Shown: positions 17,155 through 26,242 of the stretch, in pieces | How positions within the stretch are numbered: position 1 is the stretch's first letter | Layout: each line of letters starts with the position of its first letter | Assembly (NCBI RefSeq): GCF_029893355.1 | Contig: NZ_JARZAI010000027.1 | Span: 1-64,000 of the forward strand | Direction of reading: 5' to 3' | DNA length: 64,000 nt | Source: Kitasatospora sp. MAA4 | GTDB lineage: Bacteria; Actinomycetota; Actinomycetes; Streptomycetales; Streptomycetaceae | Notes under the pieces: generated by a model | Databases searched by the model: none | Seen by the model: only the letters and a program-made list of their open reading frames with translations | What the model was told of the DNA's origin: nothing | Program-made: the position numbers and the translations under genes

Positions 17155-18453
17155 ATGACGACGACAACTGACGCGGTGTCGACCGCGCCCTCCGACCTGC
17201 CCCCCACCACGCCCTCGTCCCCGCGGGCGTCCCGGCTGCTGCCGCGCGACCCGGTGCTGCGGCTGCTGACCTGGACGACGCTGGTCAACTGCCTGGGCAA
17301 CGGGCTCTTCCTGACCGTCAGCACGCTCTACTTCACCCGGATCCTGGGCTACGGCGTCGGGACGGTCGGCGTGGTGCTGACCGTCGCCGGCCTGTGCGGA
17401 GTGCTGGCCGGCATCCCGGCGGGCCGGGCCGCCGACCGCTGGGGCAGCAAGCCGGTGCTGATCCTGCTGATCGCGCTGGAGGCGCTGGGCACGGTCGGCT
17501 ACGTCCTGGTGGACGGCTTCGCGGCGTTCGCCGTGCTGACCTGCCTGCTCGCCGCCGTCGACCGCGGCGCGGCCGCCGTGCGCAACGCGCTCTACGCCGA
17601 AGTGCTGCCGGCCGACCAGCGGGTGACCGGCCGGGGCTACCTGCGGGCCGTCACCAACGTGGCGATGGGCGCCGGTTCGGTGCTCGCCGCGCTCACCCTG
17701 CAGGCCGACAGCCGGCCGGCCTACACCGCGACGATCCTCGCGGACGCGCTCTCCTACGCCCTGGTCGCGCTGCTCCTGCTGCGCCTGCCCGGCACCGAAC
17801 ACGCGCCGGCCGCACGGGAGACGGCCGGAGCCGAACCGGAGAGCCCGCGGGACCGGCGCAACCCGGCGCTGCGCAACCTGCCCTTCCTGGTGGTCACCGG
17901 CCTGAACTCGCTCCTCACCCTGCAGTTCGCGATGCTGGAGATCGGCGTGCCGCTGTGGGTCGTCAAGGACACCACCGCACCCCGGGCGCTGGTGGCCGCG
18001 ACGCTGCTGGTCAACACCGTGCTGGTGGTGTTCCTCCAGGTCCGGGCCACCCGCGGCACCGAGCAGCCGGGCGCGGCCGCTCGCGCCTGCGCCCGCGGCG
18101 GCCTGCTGCTGGCCGCCTCCTGCGCCGTGCTCGGGCTGGCCCACGGCCTGCCCGCCGTACTCGCCTCCGTCGTCCTGCTCGCCGGAGTGGCACTGCAGGC
18201 GGGCGGCGAGGTGCTCAGCCAGGCCGGCGGCTGGGCGTTGAGCTACGACCTCGCGGGCGAGGGCGCGCACGGCAGCTACCAGGGGGTGTTCAGCACCGGC
18301 GCGTCGGTCGCGCTGATGATCGGCCCCGCCCTGATCACCCTCGCCGTGGTCGGCCACGGCCTGGCGGGCTGGCTGCTGCTCGGCGCCCTCTTCGCCGCCT
18401 CGGGCGCCGTGATGCGCCCTGCCGTCCGCTGGGCTACGGCCGCCACTGCCTGA
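17155..18453 (+). CDS. MFS transporter, efflux type
   Basis: A 432-residue major facilitator protein with about 12 membrane segments. Recognisable pieces are the hydrophobic first helix ending in YFTRILGYGVGTVG, then PAGRAADRWGSKPVL (the loop 2-3 motif of MFS proteins) and a long cytoplasmic loop around residues 220-245. It most likely exports a drug or metabolite. The ATG at 17155 starts 70 bp from the divergent ArsR/DUF5937 gene, its probable regulator. The TACAGACTAAATCAG stretch in that gap is the only AT-rich part and probably holds the promoters or operator. Confidence 0.92.
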   Translation: MTTTTDAVSTAPSDLPPTTPSSPRASRLLPRDPVLRLLTWTTLVNCLGNGLFLTVSTLYFTRILGYGVGTVGVVLTVAGLCGVLAGIPAGRAADRWGSKPVLILLIALEALGTVGYVLVDGFAAFAVLTCLLAAVDRGAAAVRNALYAEVLPADQRVTGRGYLRAVTNVAMGAGSVLAALTLQADSRPAYTATILADALSYALVALLLLRLPGTEHAPAARETAGAEPESPRDRRNPALRNLPFLVVTGLNSLLTLQFAMLEIGVPLWVVKDTTAPRALVAATLLVNTVLVVFLQVRATRGTEQPGAAARACARGGLLLAASCAVLGLAHGLPAVLASVVLLAGVALQAGGEVLSQAGGWALSYDLAGEGAHGSYQGVFSTGASVALMIGPALITLAVVGHGLAGWLLLGALFAASGAVMRPAVRWATAATA

Positions 18454-18469
18454 CGGGCAGGGCTGCTGG

Positions 18470-19273
18470 TCAGCGCAGCACGGCGGGCAGGTCGCGGCAG
18501 TACGGCAGGTCCGCCGCCGCCACGTCCTCGGCCGGGCCGGCAGCGCGCAGCACCACGTCGAGCACCCGGTCCGGGTCACAGGCGTAACCGCCGCTGGCCC
18601 AGGCCGGGTTGGCCTCGACGACGGCCCACCCGGCCTCGCCCGCCAGCAGGCCCACGTCCACGACCGTCGCGCTCGGCACCTCGCCCGCCGTGCGCAGCAC
18701 CTCGCCCGCGAAGCCGAGCACCTGTGCGGCAAGGGCGTCCTCGTCCAGCGGGGCGACGTCGAGCCTGCCGTCCACGGCGTAGCGGGAGGCGGTGTGCACC
18801 ACACCGTCCAGGACGAAGAGCCGGTACTCGCGGGCGAACGCCACCACGTCGCTGACCAGCACCAGCGTGTCGTCCTCCAGCGCGTCGGGGCCGGGCAGGC
18901 CGCTGCCGTCGGGGTAGATCCTGGCCGGGAAGAGCTTGTCCACCGGCGGCTTGAGGAAGGCCGGACGGCGCAGCTGCCGCGCGTCGGCGAGCGTGGTGCA
19001 CAGGATCCGGCGCCGGGTCAGCTCGAAGGGCAGGGCCGTCAGCCAGTCGGCCGGCGCCTCCAGGGCGGCGAGCGCGAGGTCGCGGCCGACCGCGTCGGCG
19101 AACAGCGGGCCGCCGTACAGGTGGGCCGGGCGCAGGCCGCGCAGTTCCTCGGGGACGGCCCAGCCGGTGGCGGTGTGAGCGCGCAATCCGCGGCGGCGGG
19201 CGGCGGTGAGCAGCTGCAGCCCGGTCTCGTTGATCCGGGGGGCGAGCAGCAGCAGGCGCGGGGTGGTGGTCAT
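18470..19273 (-). CDS. ATP-grasp domain protein (DUF4343-like)
   Basis: A 267-residue ATP-grasp-like protein. The N-terminus (RLLLLAPRINETGLQLLTAA) is a pre-ATP-grasp Rossmann domain; later FLKPPVDKLFPARIY, LVSDVVAFAREYRLFVLDG and VVDVGLLAGEAGWAVVEANPAWASG give the nucleotide- and magnesium-binding Lys, Glu and Asn. Enzymes of this fold ligate a carboxylate to an amine or thiol. Substrates are not evident. It is convergent with the MFS gene and divergent from the enoyl-CoA hydratase. Confidence 0.87.
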   Translation of the reverse strand: MTTTPRLLLLAPRINETGLQLLTAARRRGLRAHTATGWAVPEELRGLRPAHLYGGPLFADAVGRDLALAALEAPADWLTALPFELTRRRILCTTLADARQLRRPAFLKPPVDKLFPARIYPDGSGLPGPDALEDDTLVLVSDVVAFAREYRLFVLDGVVHTASRYAVDGRLDVAPLDEDALAAQVLGFAGEVLRTAGEVPSATVVDVGLLAGEAGWAVVEANPAWASGGYACDPDRVLDVVLRAAGPAEDVAAADLPYCRDLPAVLR

Positions 19274-19414
19274 GGCAGCCGAGTCTGCCGGGTGGGGCGG
19301 GTGGGGCCCAGTGGATATTTCGGCACTGGTCCCAGCGGGGTCCGGCGTGCCAGAGTCTGCTTGGTCCAGTCCGACCCACCCTCACATCGGATACCGGAAA
19401 GCAGGTCCACACCG

Positions 19415-20197
19415 ATGACCAGCGCAGCACCCGCTGAAACCCCTCTCGTCCGCGTCACCACCGCGGGAGTCGTCACCACCCTCGAACTCGACTCCCCGCA
19501 CAACCGCAACGCGCTCTCCAGCCGGCTGATGGCCGAGTTGGAGCAGGGGCTCGCGGGGGCGGCCAAGGACCCGGCCGTCCGGGTCGTGGTGCTCGGGCAC
19601 ACCGGCAAGGTGTTCTGCGCGGGCGCTGACCTGTCGGAGGCGACCGGTGCGGACCCGACGGTCGGTCCGCGCGGGCTGGTCGACATCCAGCGGGCCATCG
19701 TGGAGTGCCCGAAGCCGGTGATCGCCTACGTCAACGGGCACGTGCGGGCCGGCGGGCTCGGGCTGGTCGGTTCGGCCGACCTCGCCGTCGCCGGTCCGGC
19801 CGCCACCTTCGCCTTCACCGAGTCGCGGCTCGGGCTGGCTCCCGCAGTCATCTCGCTGCCGCTGCGGCCCAAGCTGGAGCCGCGCGCCGCAGCCCGCTAC
19901 TACCTGACCGGGGAGACCTTCGACGCGGCGGAGGCGGCCCGGATCGGCCTGATCACGCTGGCCGCGGAGGAGCCCGAGGCCGCCCTGGCCGAGCTGCTGG
20001 CCGCCCTGCGACTGGCCTCCCCGCAGGGCCTCGCGGAGTCCAAGCGGCTGGTCAACGCGGACGTGCTGCGCTCCTTCGAGCAGGACGCCGACGCCCGGGT
20101 CGAGCAGTCCGCGCGTCTCTTCGGCTCGCCCGAGGCGCAGCAGGGCATGCGCGCGTTCCTGGAGCGCCGCCCGGCGCCGTGGGCGACCACCGAGTAG
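19415..20197 (+). CDS. enoyl-CoA hydratase/isomerase family protein
   Basis: A 260-residue crotonase-fold protein. The oxyanion-hole elements are VFCAGADLSEA (residues 67-77) and the GGLGLVGSADLAV block. Of the two classical glutamates only the first is clear (FTESRLGL); the second region reads PAVISLPL, as in some hydratases of branched-chain or polyketide-type CoA esters. It would hydrate or isomerise an enoyl-CoA. Start ATG at 19415; GCAGG lies upstream. Transcribed alone, divergent from the ATP-grasp gene. Confidence 0.9.
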   Translation: MTSAAPAETPLVRVTTAGVVTTLELDSPHNRNALSSRLMAELEQGLAGAAKDPAVRVVVLGHTGKVFCAGADLSEATGADPTVGPRGLVDIQRAIVECPKPVIAYVNGHVRAGGLGLVGSADLAVAGPAATFAFTESRLGLAPAVISLPLRPKLEPRAAARYYLTGETFDAAEAARIGLITLAAEEPEAALAELLAALRLASPQGLAESKRLVNADVLRSFEQDADARVEQSARLFGSPEAQQGMRAFLERRPAPWATTE

Positions 20198-20295
20198 GGC
20201 TGGGCGCTCGGACGGTGCTCGGACCGGTGCTCGGACCGGTGTGAGCTTGCTCGCCCGGCCGGTCACCGGGGGAGCGCGGCGGATACGGTGAACGC

Positions 20296-21054
20296 ATGTC
20301 GATCACCGCCGCCGCGCTCGCAGCCGTCCGCTCCCGTGCCCGCCGTGCCGTCGGCCGTGCGGTGCACCAGGGGTGGCGCTGGGTGCAGGAGCGCGGTGCG
20401 GTGTCGAACCAGAACCCCGGCCCGTACCGCTTCCACACCCTCGGGGACGGCAGCAAGCTGGCGTTCCCGCTCGGGACGGTCTTCAACGAGCAGTCGATCG
20501 CGATCGGCCCGTTCTGCATCATCGGCGAGCGGGTCACCATATCGGCGGGTTTCCTGCCCGGTCTCGACCTCGGTCCCGAGCCGGTGGTCCGGATCGGCGG
20601 CGGGTGCGTGATCGGCCGCGGCAGCCACCTGGTGGGCCATCAGTCGATCGTGCTCGGCGACGACGTCTGGACCGGTCCGAACGTCTACATCAGCGACCAG
20701 GCGCACGAGTACCGCAACACCGACCTGCCGATCGGCAAGCAGTGGCCGCGCAACGAGCCCGTCGAGATCGGCGCAGGCAGCTGGATCGGCACCGGCGCGG
20801 TGATCCTGCCCGGCGCCCGGCTCGGCCGCAACGTGGTGGTCGCGGCCGGCTCGGTGGTCCGCGGCGAGATCCCCGACCACAGCGTGGTGGCGGGCGCCCC
20901 GGCCCGGGTGGTCCGCAGCTTCACCGAGGACGACGGCTGGCAGCCGCCGTTCCGCACCGACCCGCCCCGCCCGCTCCCGGAGGGCGTCACTGCCGAACAG
21001 CTGCGCGCCCTGGTCGGCTGGGACCTGCACGTGCCGACGGACGAGCCGTCCTGA
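20296..21054 (+). CDS. hexapeptide-repeat acyltransferase
   Basis: A 252-residue left-handed beta-helix acyltransferase. The [LIV]GXXXX rhythm is visible from residue 70 onward (IGPFCIIGERVTISAG, IGGGCVIGRGSHLVGH, LGDDVWTGPNVYIS) with the typical loop DQAHEYRN carrying the catalytic His, and closes with IGTGAVILPGARLGRNVVVAAGSVV and VVAGAPARVV. Such enzymes acetylate sugars or other small acceptors with acetyl-CoA. The N-terminal 40 residues are basic. It converges with the DyP gene across a strong shared terminator. Confidence 0.9.
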   Translation: MSITAAALAAVRSRARRAVGRAVHQGWRWVQERGAVSNQNPGPYRFHTLGDGSKLAFPLGTVFNEQSIAIGPFCIIGERVTISAGFLPGLDLGPEPVVRIGGGCVIGRGSHLVGHQSIVLGDDVWTGPNVYISDQAHEYRNTDLPIGKQWPRNEPVEIGAGSWIGTGAVILPGARLGRNVVVAAGSVVRGEIPDHSVVAGAPARVVRSFTEDDGWQPPFRTDPPRPLPEGVTAEQLRALVGWDLHVPTDEPS

Positions 21055-21065
21055 CAGCCGCTGCG

Positions 21066-21100
21066 CCCGGGACGCGTGGCTGCATGTCACGCGTCCCGGG
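21066..21100. terminator. bidirectional terminator
   Basis: Perfect 13-bp inverted repeat (21066-21078 with 21088-21100, CCCGGGACGCGTG) with a 9-base loop, exactly between two convergent genes (stops at 21054 and 21115), so it can serve both. Confidence 0.88.
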
Positions 21101-21114
21101 ACGGGCCGGTGGGT

Positions 21115-23448
21115 TCAGCTGTTCTGGGTGAGCGACTTCCAGCGGGACACCGGGCGGTCCGGCTCGACGATGCGGTCCTCGTGCGCGCTGCCGTCGGCGA
21201 TCGAGATCATGCGGTACTGGCCGCCGTGGAAGACCCAGTACGCGCTCACGCCGTTGACCCGCTGCTGGTCGGGCACCGGCAGCACGGTGGTGATCCGGGT
21301 GATGCCGGAGAAGCAGCTGAACTCGGAGATCCGCGCGTCACCCTGCTCCAGCAGGTCGGTGTGCTGGGTGCCGTCGGCGATCGAGATCACCCGGAACAGC
21401 TGGTCGCCGTCGCGGGTGTGGAAGAGCCAGTACCAGCTCTTGCCGTTCTTGCGCTGCATGTCCGGCACCGGCAGGAGGAAGTCGACCTTGGTGACGCCGC
21501 GCAGGGACTGCCAGCGGCTGATCGGCCCGTCGGCGCGTTCCAGCACGTCGGTGTGCTGGGTGCCGTCGGCCACCGTGACGACCCGGTAGAGCTGCTGTCC
21601 GTCGACGGAGTGGAAGACCCAGTTCCAGCTCTTGCCGCCGACCCGCTGCATGTCCGGGTAGGGCAGGAAGAAGTCGAGCGAGGTGACGCCGGCCAGGGAC
21701 TGCCAGCGGCTGATCGGTCCGTCGGCGCGTTCCAGCACGTCGGTGTGCTGGCTGCCGTCGGCGATCGAGATCACCCGGTAGACCTGCTTGCCGCCCACCG
21801 TGCGGAACGCCCAGTACCAGCTCTTGCCGTTGGCCCGCTGCATGTCCGGGTAGGGCAGGAAGGTGTCGACCGGCTGTCCGGGCTCGGTCTGGTCCTGGTC
21901 GGGGAGCCGGCCCTCGCCCAGCGCCCGCAGCGTGGTGACGGAGGGGGCGAAGGCGTAGACGGCGCCCTCGGTCTTCACGAACTGCTGGAAGCTCAGCGGG
22001 ACCGCGTTGCTGCCGTCCTGGTCCCAGGTGACGGTGCCGGCGGCGCCGACCATCGCGTCGGGGCCGGGCAGCTGCGCCCGGTTCGGCGGGAAGTTCGGGT
22101 CGTCGATCCAGGACTTCTGGATGAACTCGAACTGGCTGAACAGGTCGGTCTGGTAGGAGACGAAGAGCAGTCCGCGCGGCGAGTCCGGGCCGCCTGGACC
22201 CTCCACCGCGGGGTCGAAGGGGTGCCCGTACGGGCTGCCGCGGCGCATGATCCGGCGGCGGTCCATCACCGGGTCCTCCGGGAACGGCTGGTCGCCGGGC
22301 TTCTCCGCCAGGCCGTCGCGCGGGTTGGTCTTGCGCAGGTGGGAGAAGAGCGGGGTGAGTCTGCCGTCGAGGTCGTTGCCGAAGCTGATGTCGTTGTCGT
22401 TGGACGCGACGGTGTTGAACGGCGTGTCGGCGGCCGGGCACTTGGCCACCGGCGTACCCGAGCGCCAGCGGCCGACCAGGCGCGCGGCCAGCCACTCGAC
22501 CGAGACGTCCTCGTCCACCGCCTTCTTGTTCTTCAGGATGGTCAACTGCCGTGATACCTGCGCCCACCAGCCGGGGACGTCCTGGCCCAGGCGCCGCACC
22601 ACATGGAAGGAGCCGTTGAAGGTCCAGGAGGGCAGCACGGTCGGGCCGCCGATGTCCGCGCGGTCGACCTGCGGGTGGCCGCAGACGAACTCGCCGGCCG
22701 GGATCAGCCGGGTGCCGGGGTGCCCCTTGACCCACTCCGGGCGCAGCGGGTCGGGTTCGTCGAAGCCGCGTACGCCCGGCTCGCTGACGCCGTCCTTGAA
22801 GCCGAAGTGCTCCTTGCCGCGGCGGGTGCCGGGGAGCGTGGCGCAGTCCTGCTGGAAGATCACCGAGATCTGGAACGCCACCGCCGCCTCGCGCTGCTCG
22901 CGCACCGCGGCCTGCAGATCCTCCACGGTGTCGGCGGCGACGGTGAGCACCGCGTGGATCCGGCCCTCCGACCTGTTGTTGCCGAAGATCCACTTGGACG
23001 GGGAGTTCTGCCCCTTGTCGCCGAGCCGCTCGGCCCGTGCCACCGGTCCCTGCTGGAACGCCCCGAGTGCGGTCTCCAGGGGCGCCGGGGGATAGGGCGG
23101 CCTGCCGGTGAGGGTCTCCAGGCCCTGGTAGGTGAAGCTGATGCCGAGCCAGGTGGCGCGCATGCCGGTCGGGTCGCCGCCGGAGCGCTGGCGCGCCTCG
23201 CTGAAGGCCTTGTTGAAGGTGGCCACCTGTCTGGTAGTGGCGATCCGCGGCGTGAGTTGCTGCAGCCAGGTGCGCGCTTTGGCGCCGTCCTCGAACGTGA
23301 GGAAGAGCAGGACCATCTGGTCCTTCTTGAAGCCGGCGAGGACGTCGCCCCGGATGTCGTCGCTCTCGCGCAGCGGGAGGTCGGTGCTGCTCGGCCGCTC
23401 TGCGGGCGTGCCGGTGGTGCCGGTCGTCGGTGTTGTCTGTGTCGTCAT
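21115..23448 (-). CDS. DyP-type heme peroxidase with four C-terminal repeats
   Basis: A 777-residue protein, about 250 residues longer than ordinary DyP peroxidases. Residues about 25-510 are the DyP module: GFKDGVSEPG holds the catalytic Asp219 (GXXDG motif), SHLRKTNPR the proximal heme ligand His370, and RRIMRRGSPYG the distal arginine region. It would oxidise phenolic or dye-like substrates with hydrogen peroxide. Residues about 528-775 are four tandem units of roughly 64 residues, each starting LPxPDMQR and carrying SWxWxF, YRVISIADG and HTD. I do not recognise the repeat; it may form a propeller-like or binding domain. No Tat or Sec signal is visible at the threonine-rich N-terminus. It is divergent from a copper-radical oxidase gene, a possible source of its peroxide. 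Confidence 0.9.
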   Translation of the reverse strand: MTTQTTPTTGTTGTPAERPSSTDLPLRESDDIRGDVLAGFKKDQMVLLFLTFEDGAKARTWLQQLTPRIATTRQVATFNKAFSEARQRSGGDPTGMRATWLGISFTYQGLETLTGRPPYPPAPLETALGAFQQGPVARAERLGDKGQNSPSKWIFGNNRSEGRIHAVLTVAADTVEDLQAAVREQREAAVAFQISVIFQQDCATLPGTRRGKEHFGFKDGVSEPGVRGFDEPDPLRPEWVKGHPGTRLIPAGEFVCGHPQVDRADIGGPTVLPSWTFNGSFHVVRRLGQDVPGWWAQVSRQLTILKNKKAVDEDVSVEWLAARLVGRWRSGTPVAKCPAADTPFNTVASNDNDISFGNDLDGRLTPLFSHLRKTNPRDGLAEKPGDQPFPEDPVMDRRRIMRRGSPYGHPFDPAVEGPGGPDSPRGLLFVSYQTDLFSQFEFIQKSWIDDPNFPPNRAQLPGPDAMVGAAGTVTWDQDGSNAVPLSFQQFVKTEGAVYAFAPSVTTLRALGEGRLPDQDQTEPGQPVDTFLPYPDMQRANGKSWYWAFRTVGGKQVYRVISIADGSQHTDVLERADGPISRWQSLAGVTSLDFFLPYPDMQRVGGKSWNWVFHSVDGQQLYRVVTVADGTQHTDVLERADGPISRWQSLRGVTKVDFLLPVPDMQRKNGKSWYWLFHTRDGDQLFRVISIADGTQHTDLLEQGDARISEFSCFSGITRITTVLPVPDQQRVNGVSAYWVFHGGQYRMISIADGSAHEDRIVEPDRPVSRWKSLTQNS
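21124..21867 (-). repeat. four tandem ~192-bp coding repeats
   Basis: Codes the C-terminal repeats of the DyP protein, beginning at residues 528, 592, 656 and 721 (periods 64, 64 and 65 codons). Units 1 and 2 are nearly identical over HTDVLERADGPISRWQSL; unit 4 is the most divergent. The high similarity at DNA level suggests recent duplication or ongoing recombination. Confidence 0.85.
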
Positions 23449-23788
23449 GGGGGCTCCGGGGGTCAGCGCCCCGGCGATTGCGGAGCGTGATCACGACGAT
23501 ACGATGCGTATTCGAACAAAGCGAGTGGGACTCTCCGTGCGCGTCGCGATCCGCGACGCTGCGTCACTCGTCCGCTCGACCTGACGCGACAACAACTCGC
23601 CCTGCTCGTGAGACTGGAGAGCATCCGCGGCGGTCCCGGCGCGGCTCCTCGAGTCGGACTGTTGGTACTCCGGGGCGGGCGGGCGGTCGGCGGTGAGCCC
23701 GTTCACGCTCCGTGTCGACCGGTCGGCCTCGCACGGGATCCCAGGCCGTCATGCCACCTCTCCGCTGTCCTCTCGTTGAAGGAGATCC
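23449..23788. other. divergent regulatory region between the peroxidase and oxidase genes
   Basis: A 340-bp gap without a supported gene. An inverted repeat ATACG-ATG-CGTAT lies at 23499-23511 in an AT-richer patch nearer the peroxidase gene and could be an operator or part of its promoter. The oxidase start at 23789 is preceded by AAGGAG. I cannot assign promoters with confidence. Confidence 0.5.
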
Positions 23789-25723
23789 ATGTCCCGCACC
23801 ACCCCGCCCGCCGGACGCGCCGGACGCGCCGGACGGTCCGCCGTCCTGTCGGCCTGCGCACTCGTCTCGGCGCTGGCGACCACGACGGTGTTCGCCGCCC
23901 CGCTCCCCGCCGGCGCGATGGCCGCGCAGGCCGCCGACACCTTCAGTGCCGATGCCTTCACCGCCGACCAGGTGAAGGCCGAGATCGATCCCGCCGAAGT
24001 GGCCGCGCTCGGCCAGGACGAGGCCGCGTACCGGGCCTGGACCCGCCTGGAGTCCCGCGCCGCCCGGCGGGGGACCCGGGTGAGCGCGCCGTACCCGCAG
24101 TCGGTCCGCACCGCGCGGTACACCATGCTGACCAACACCCAGTTCAGCCTCAACCAGGCGTTCGACCCCAAGGTCTTCGGCAAGTTCACGGACTACTTCC
24201 CCTCGCCCGACTACGGCGACCACATCGCGATGCTGCCCACCGGCAAGGTGCTGGTCTTCCCCTTCGAGCCGATCACGGCCGACCCGACGCAGGAGCCAGC
24301 GCCGACCGCGACGATCGGCCAGGACAACGCCGGCCGCGCCTACCTCTGGGACCCGGCCAAGGGCACCGGCTCGGCCGCGTTCAAGGCCGTCCCGCCGCCG
24401 GACGTCACCCTGGACGACGGCAGCGGGGCGACCCGGCCGGCGCCGTTCTTCTGTGCCGGGCACGCCTATCTGCCGAATGGGATGCTCGGGGTCTTCGGCG
24501 GCAACTTCGGCGGCAACTTCGGTACCGGGGCGAAGCTTTCGCTGATCTTCGACCCCTGGAAGGAGGCCTGGACCCGCAACGCGGACATGTCGGTCGGCCG
24601 CTGGTACCCGTCCGTGGTGACCGGGGAGGACGGTCGGCAGCTGATCATGTCCGGGCAGTCCGAGTACGGTTGGGGCTGGCCGACCCCGGTCGTGGAGCGC
24701 TTCCCCGCCAAGAACATCAGCGTGCAGAAGGACCCCGGGGTGGTGCCGGTGGCGCCCGTGGACAAGTTCAAGGCCGAGGCGCCGTACACCACCGACTACC
24801 CGCAGCTCTTCTCGCTGAACGACGGCAAGATCTACGGCTTCGGCCGCACGGCGAGCGAACAGTGGAAGTTCGACCCGAAGTTGGAGACCCGCACCGACCT
24901 GCCGGCGCGTCCCGACCCGATGCAGCGCAACTACGGTTCCGCGGTGGCTCTTCCGGGCGGATACAAGGGGCCGGACTCGATGCTGCTGCTCGGCGGCAAC
25001 CGGGACGACCCGAACACCTATCTGTTCTCCGGCGGCCAGTGGAGCAAGGAGAAGCCCCGGGCGTTCGGCCGCACCCAGGACGACACGCTGATCCTGCCGG
25101 ACGGCTCGCTCTTCACCGTCAACGGCGCCTACGACATCCGCAACTACGGCAACGGCGACTACAACCCGAACGGCGACCTCAAGTACCGCCAGACCGAGAT
25201 GCGCGACGCCCAGGGCAACTGGAAGCTCGGCCCGGTCCAGCGCCTGCCGCGCGGCTACCACTCCAACGCGGTGATCCTGCCGGACGGCCGAATCGCCGTC
25301 ACCGGTGACGAGTTGCAGCAGATCGCCAACAACCCCGACATCACCTCCGGGATGAACGGCAGCTTCGAGATCTACGAGCCCTGGTACCTCCAGACCGGCA
25401 GCCGTCCCGCGCTGGACTCGGCGCCCAGCACCGGGCTGCGCTACAACACGAGCTTCACGGTGGGCACTTCGACTCCCGACAAGGTCACCCGGGCGGTGCT
25501 GCTCTCGCCGATCACCTCGACCCACTCGGTGGACACCAGTCAGCGGCATGTGGAGGTGCAGATCACCGGCCGCAGCGGAAACCAACTCACCTTGCAGACA
25601 CCGCTGTTGGCGGCCGCTGCGCCGCCCGGCTACTACCTGCTCTTCCTGCTGGACGCGACCGGGGTGCCGAGCGTCGCCAAGTGGGTGAAGCTGGAGGCCA
25701 ATTCGGGCGGTCAGATCGGCTGA
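23789..25723 (+). CDS. secreted copper-radical oxidase (galactose/glyoxal oxidase-like)
   Basis: A 644-residue secreted protein with an N-terminal signal of about 48 residues (arginine-rich start, hydrophobic core, AQA before ADTF). The body is a kelch-type propeller followed by a C-terminal Ig-like domain (DUF1929), as in galactose oxidase, glyoxal oxidase and Streptomyces GlxA. All active-site residues are placeable: Cys222 (FFCAGHAYLPNG) and Tyr273 (GRWYPSVV) for the thioether cofactor, Tyr490 and His491 (RGYHSNAV), and His579 (TSTHSVDTSQRH); Trp295 or Trp297 may stack on the cofactor. It would oxidise a primary alcohol or aldehyde and release hydrogen peroxide. AAGGAG lies four bases before the ATG. 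Substrate unknown; GlxA works in glycan deposition at hyphal tips. Confidence 0.9.
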   Translation: MSRTTPPAGRAGRAGRSAVLSACALVSALATTTVFAAPLPAGAMAAQAADTFSADAFTADQVKAEIDPAEVAALGQDEAAYRAWTRLESRAARRGTRVSAPYPQSVRTARYTMLTNTQFSLNQAFDPKVFGKFTDYFPSPDYGDHIAMLPTGKVLVFPFEPITADPTQEPAPTATIGQDNAGRAYLWDPAKGTGSAAFKAVPPPDVTLDDGSGATRPAPFFCAGHAYLPNGMLGVFGGNFGGNFGTGAKLSLIFDPWKEAWTRNADMSVGRWYPSVVTGEDGRQLIMSGQSEYGWGWPTPVVERFPAKNISVQKDPGVVPVAPVDKFKAEAPYTTDYPQLFSLNDGKIYGFGRTASEQWKFDPKLETRTDLPARPDPMQRNYGSAVALPGGYKGPDSMLLLGGNRDDPNTYLFSGGQWSKEKPRAFGRTQDDTLILPDGSLFTVNGAYDIRNYGNGDYNPNGDLKYRQTEMRDAQGNWKLGPVQRLPRGYHSNAVILPDGRIAVTGDELQQIANNPDITSGMNGSFEIYEPWYLQTGSRPALDSAPSTGLRYNTSFTVGTSTPDKVTRAVLLSPITSTHSVDTSQRHVEVQITGRSGNQLTLQTPLLAAAAPPGYYLLFLLDATGVPSVAKWVKLEANSGGQIG

Positions 25724-26232
25724 GCGTGCTCCTGACCCGGGCCGGCCGGGCCGATGGTCAGCAGGACGGCGTCGTGCGCGTGCGCAGTGTCGGGGTGGGT
25801 GACCTGGACGGCGTCGTGGCCGGCGAGGTCGACGGCGAGGACCGTCGCGCCCGGCGCCGGCCGCAGCTCCACCGGTCCGCGGGCGACCGTGACGGTGAGC
25901 GACCGGCCGCGCGCCATCAGGTTGAGCGCGGTCACCGGGCCGTCCAGCAGCCGTCCGGTGGTGGGCAGTTCGCCGGAGAAGGCGAACGGGTGCAGCGGTC
26001 GTACGGTGGCCGGCTGGGCGTCGCCGACGGTGAGCTCCAGGCCCGGGCCCGTCACGACGGTGAGCACCCGGTCCAGGCCGGGGAAGACCGAGAACGGGCC
26101 GTCGGCGGCCACCTCGGCCAGGCTCACCCGCCAGGATCCGTCCGTCGCGGCGGCGACCTCGCGGGTGAGCCCGCCGCCGTTGCGCCAGGGGGTGGCGGTG
26201 CGGTCGGCGGCAGGCAGCTGGTGGAGGGTCAC
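25711..26232 (-). CDS. HutD/Ves family cupin-like protein
   Basis: A 173-residue HutD/Ves family protein. The family start LHQLPAADRTATPWRNGGGLTREVA is clear, as are WRVSLAEVAADGPFSVFPGLDR and TALNLMARG. HutD proteins accompany histidine use and Ves responds to cold in E. coli; the biochemical role is not firmly known. No hut genes are near. Its 3' end overlaps the oxidase gene by 13 bp in convergent orientation. The MFS gene lies upstream on the same strand, 10 bp away, so the two are probably one transcript. Confidence 0.9.
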   Translation of the reverse strand: MTLHQLPAADRTATPWRNGGGLTREVAAATDGSWRVSLAEVAADGPFSVFPGLDRVLTVVTGPGLELTVGDAQPATVRPLHPFAFSGELPTTGRLLDGPVTALNLMARGRSLTVTVARGPVELRPAPGATVLAVDLAGHDAVQVTHPDTAHAHDAVLLTIGPAGPGQEHAQPI

Positions 26233-26242
26233 GGGCGTCAGG

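Noticed and set aside
21115-23494. Other long minus- and plus-strand frames over the DyP gene
   Set aside because: They are frame shadows of a single gene with clear peroxidase motifs.
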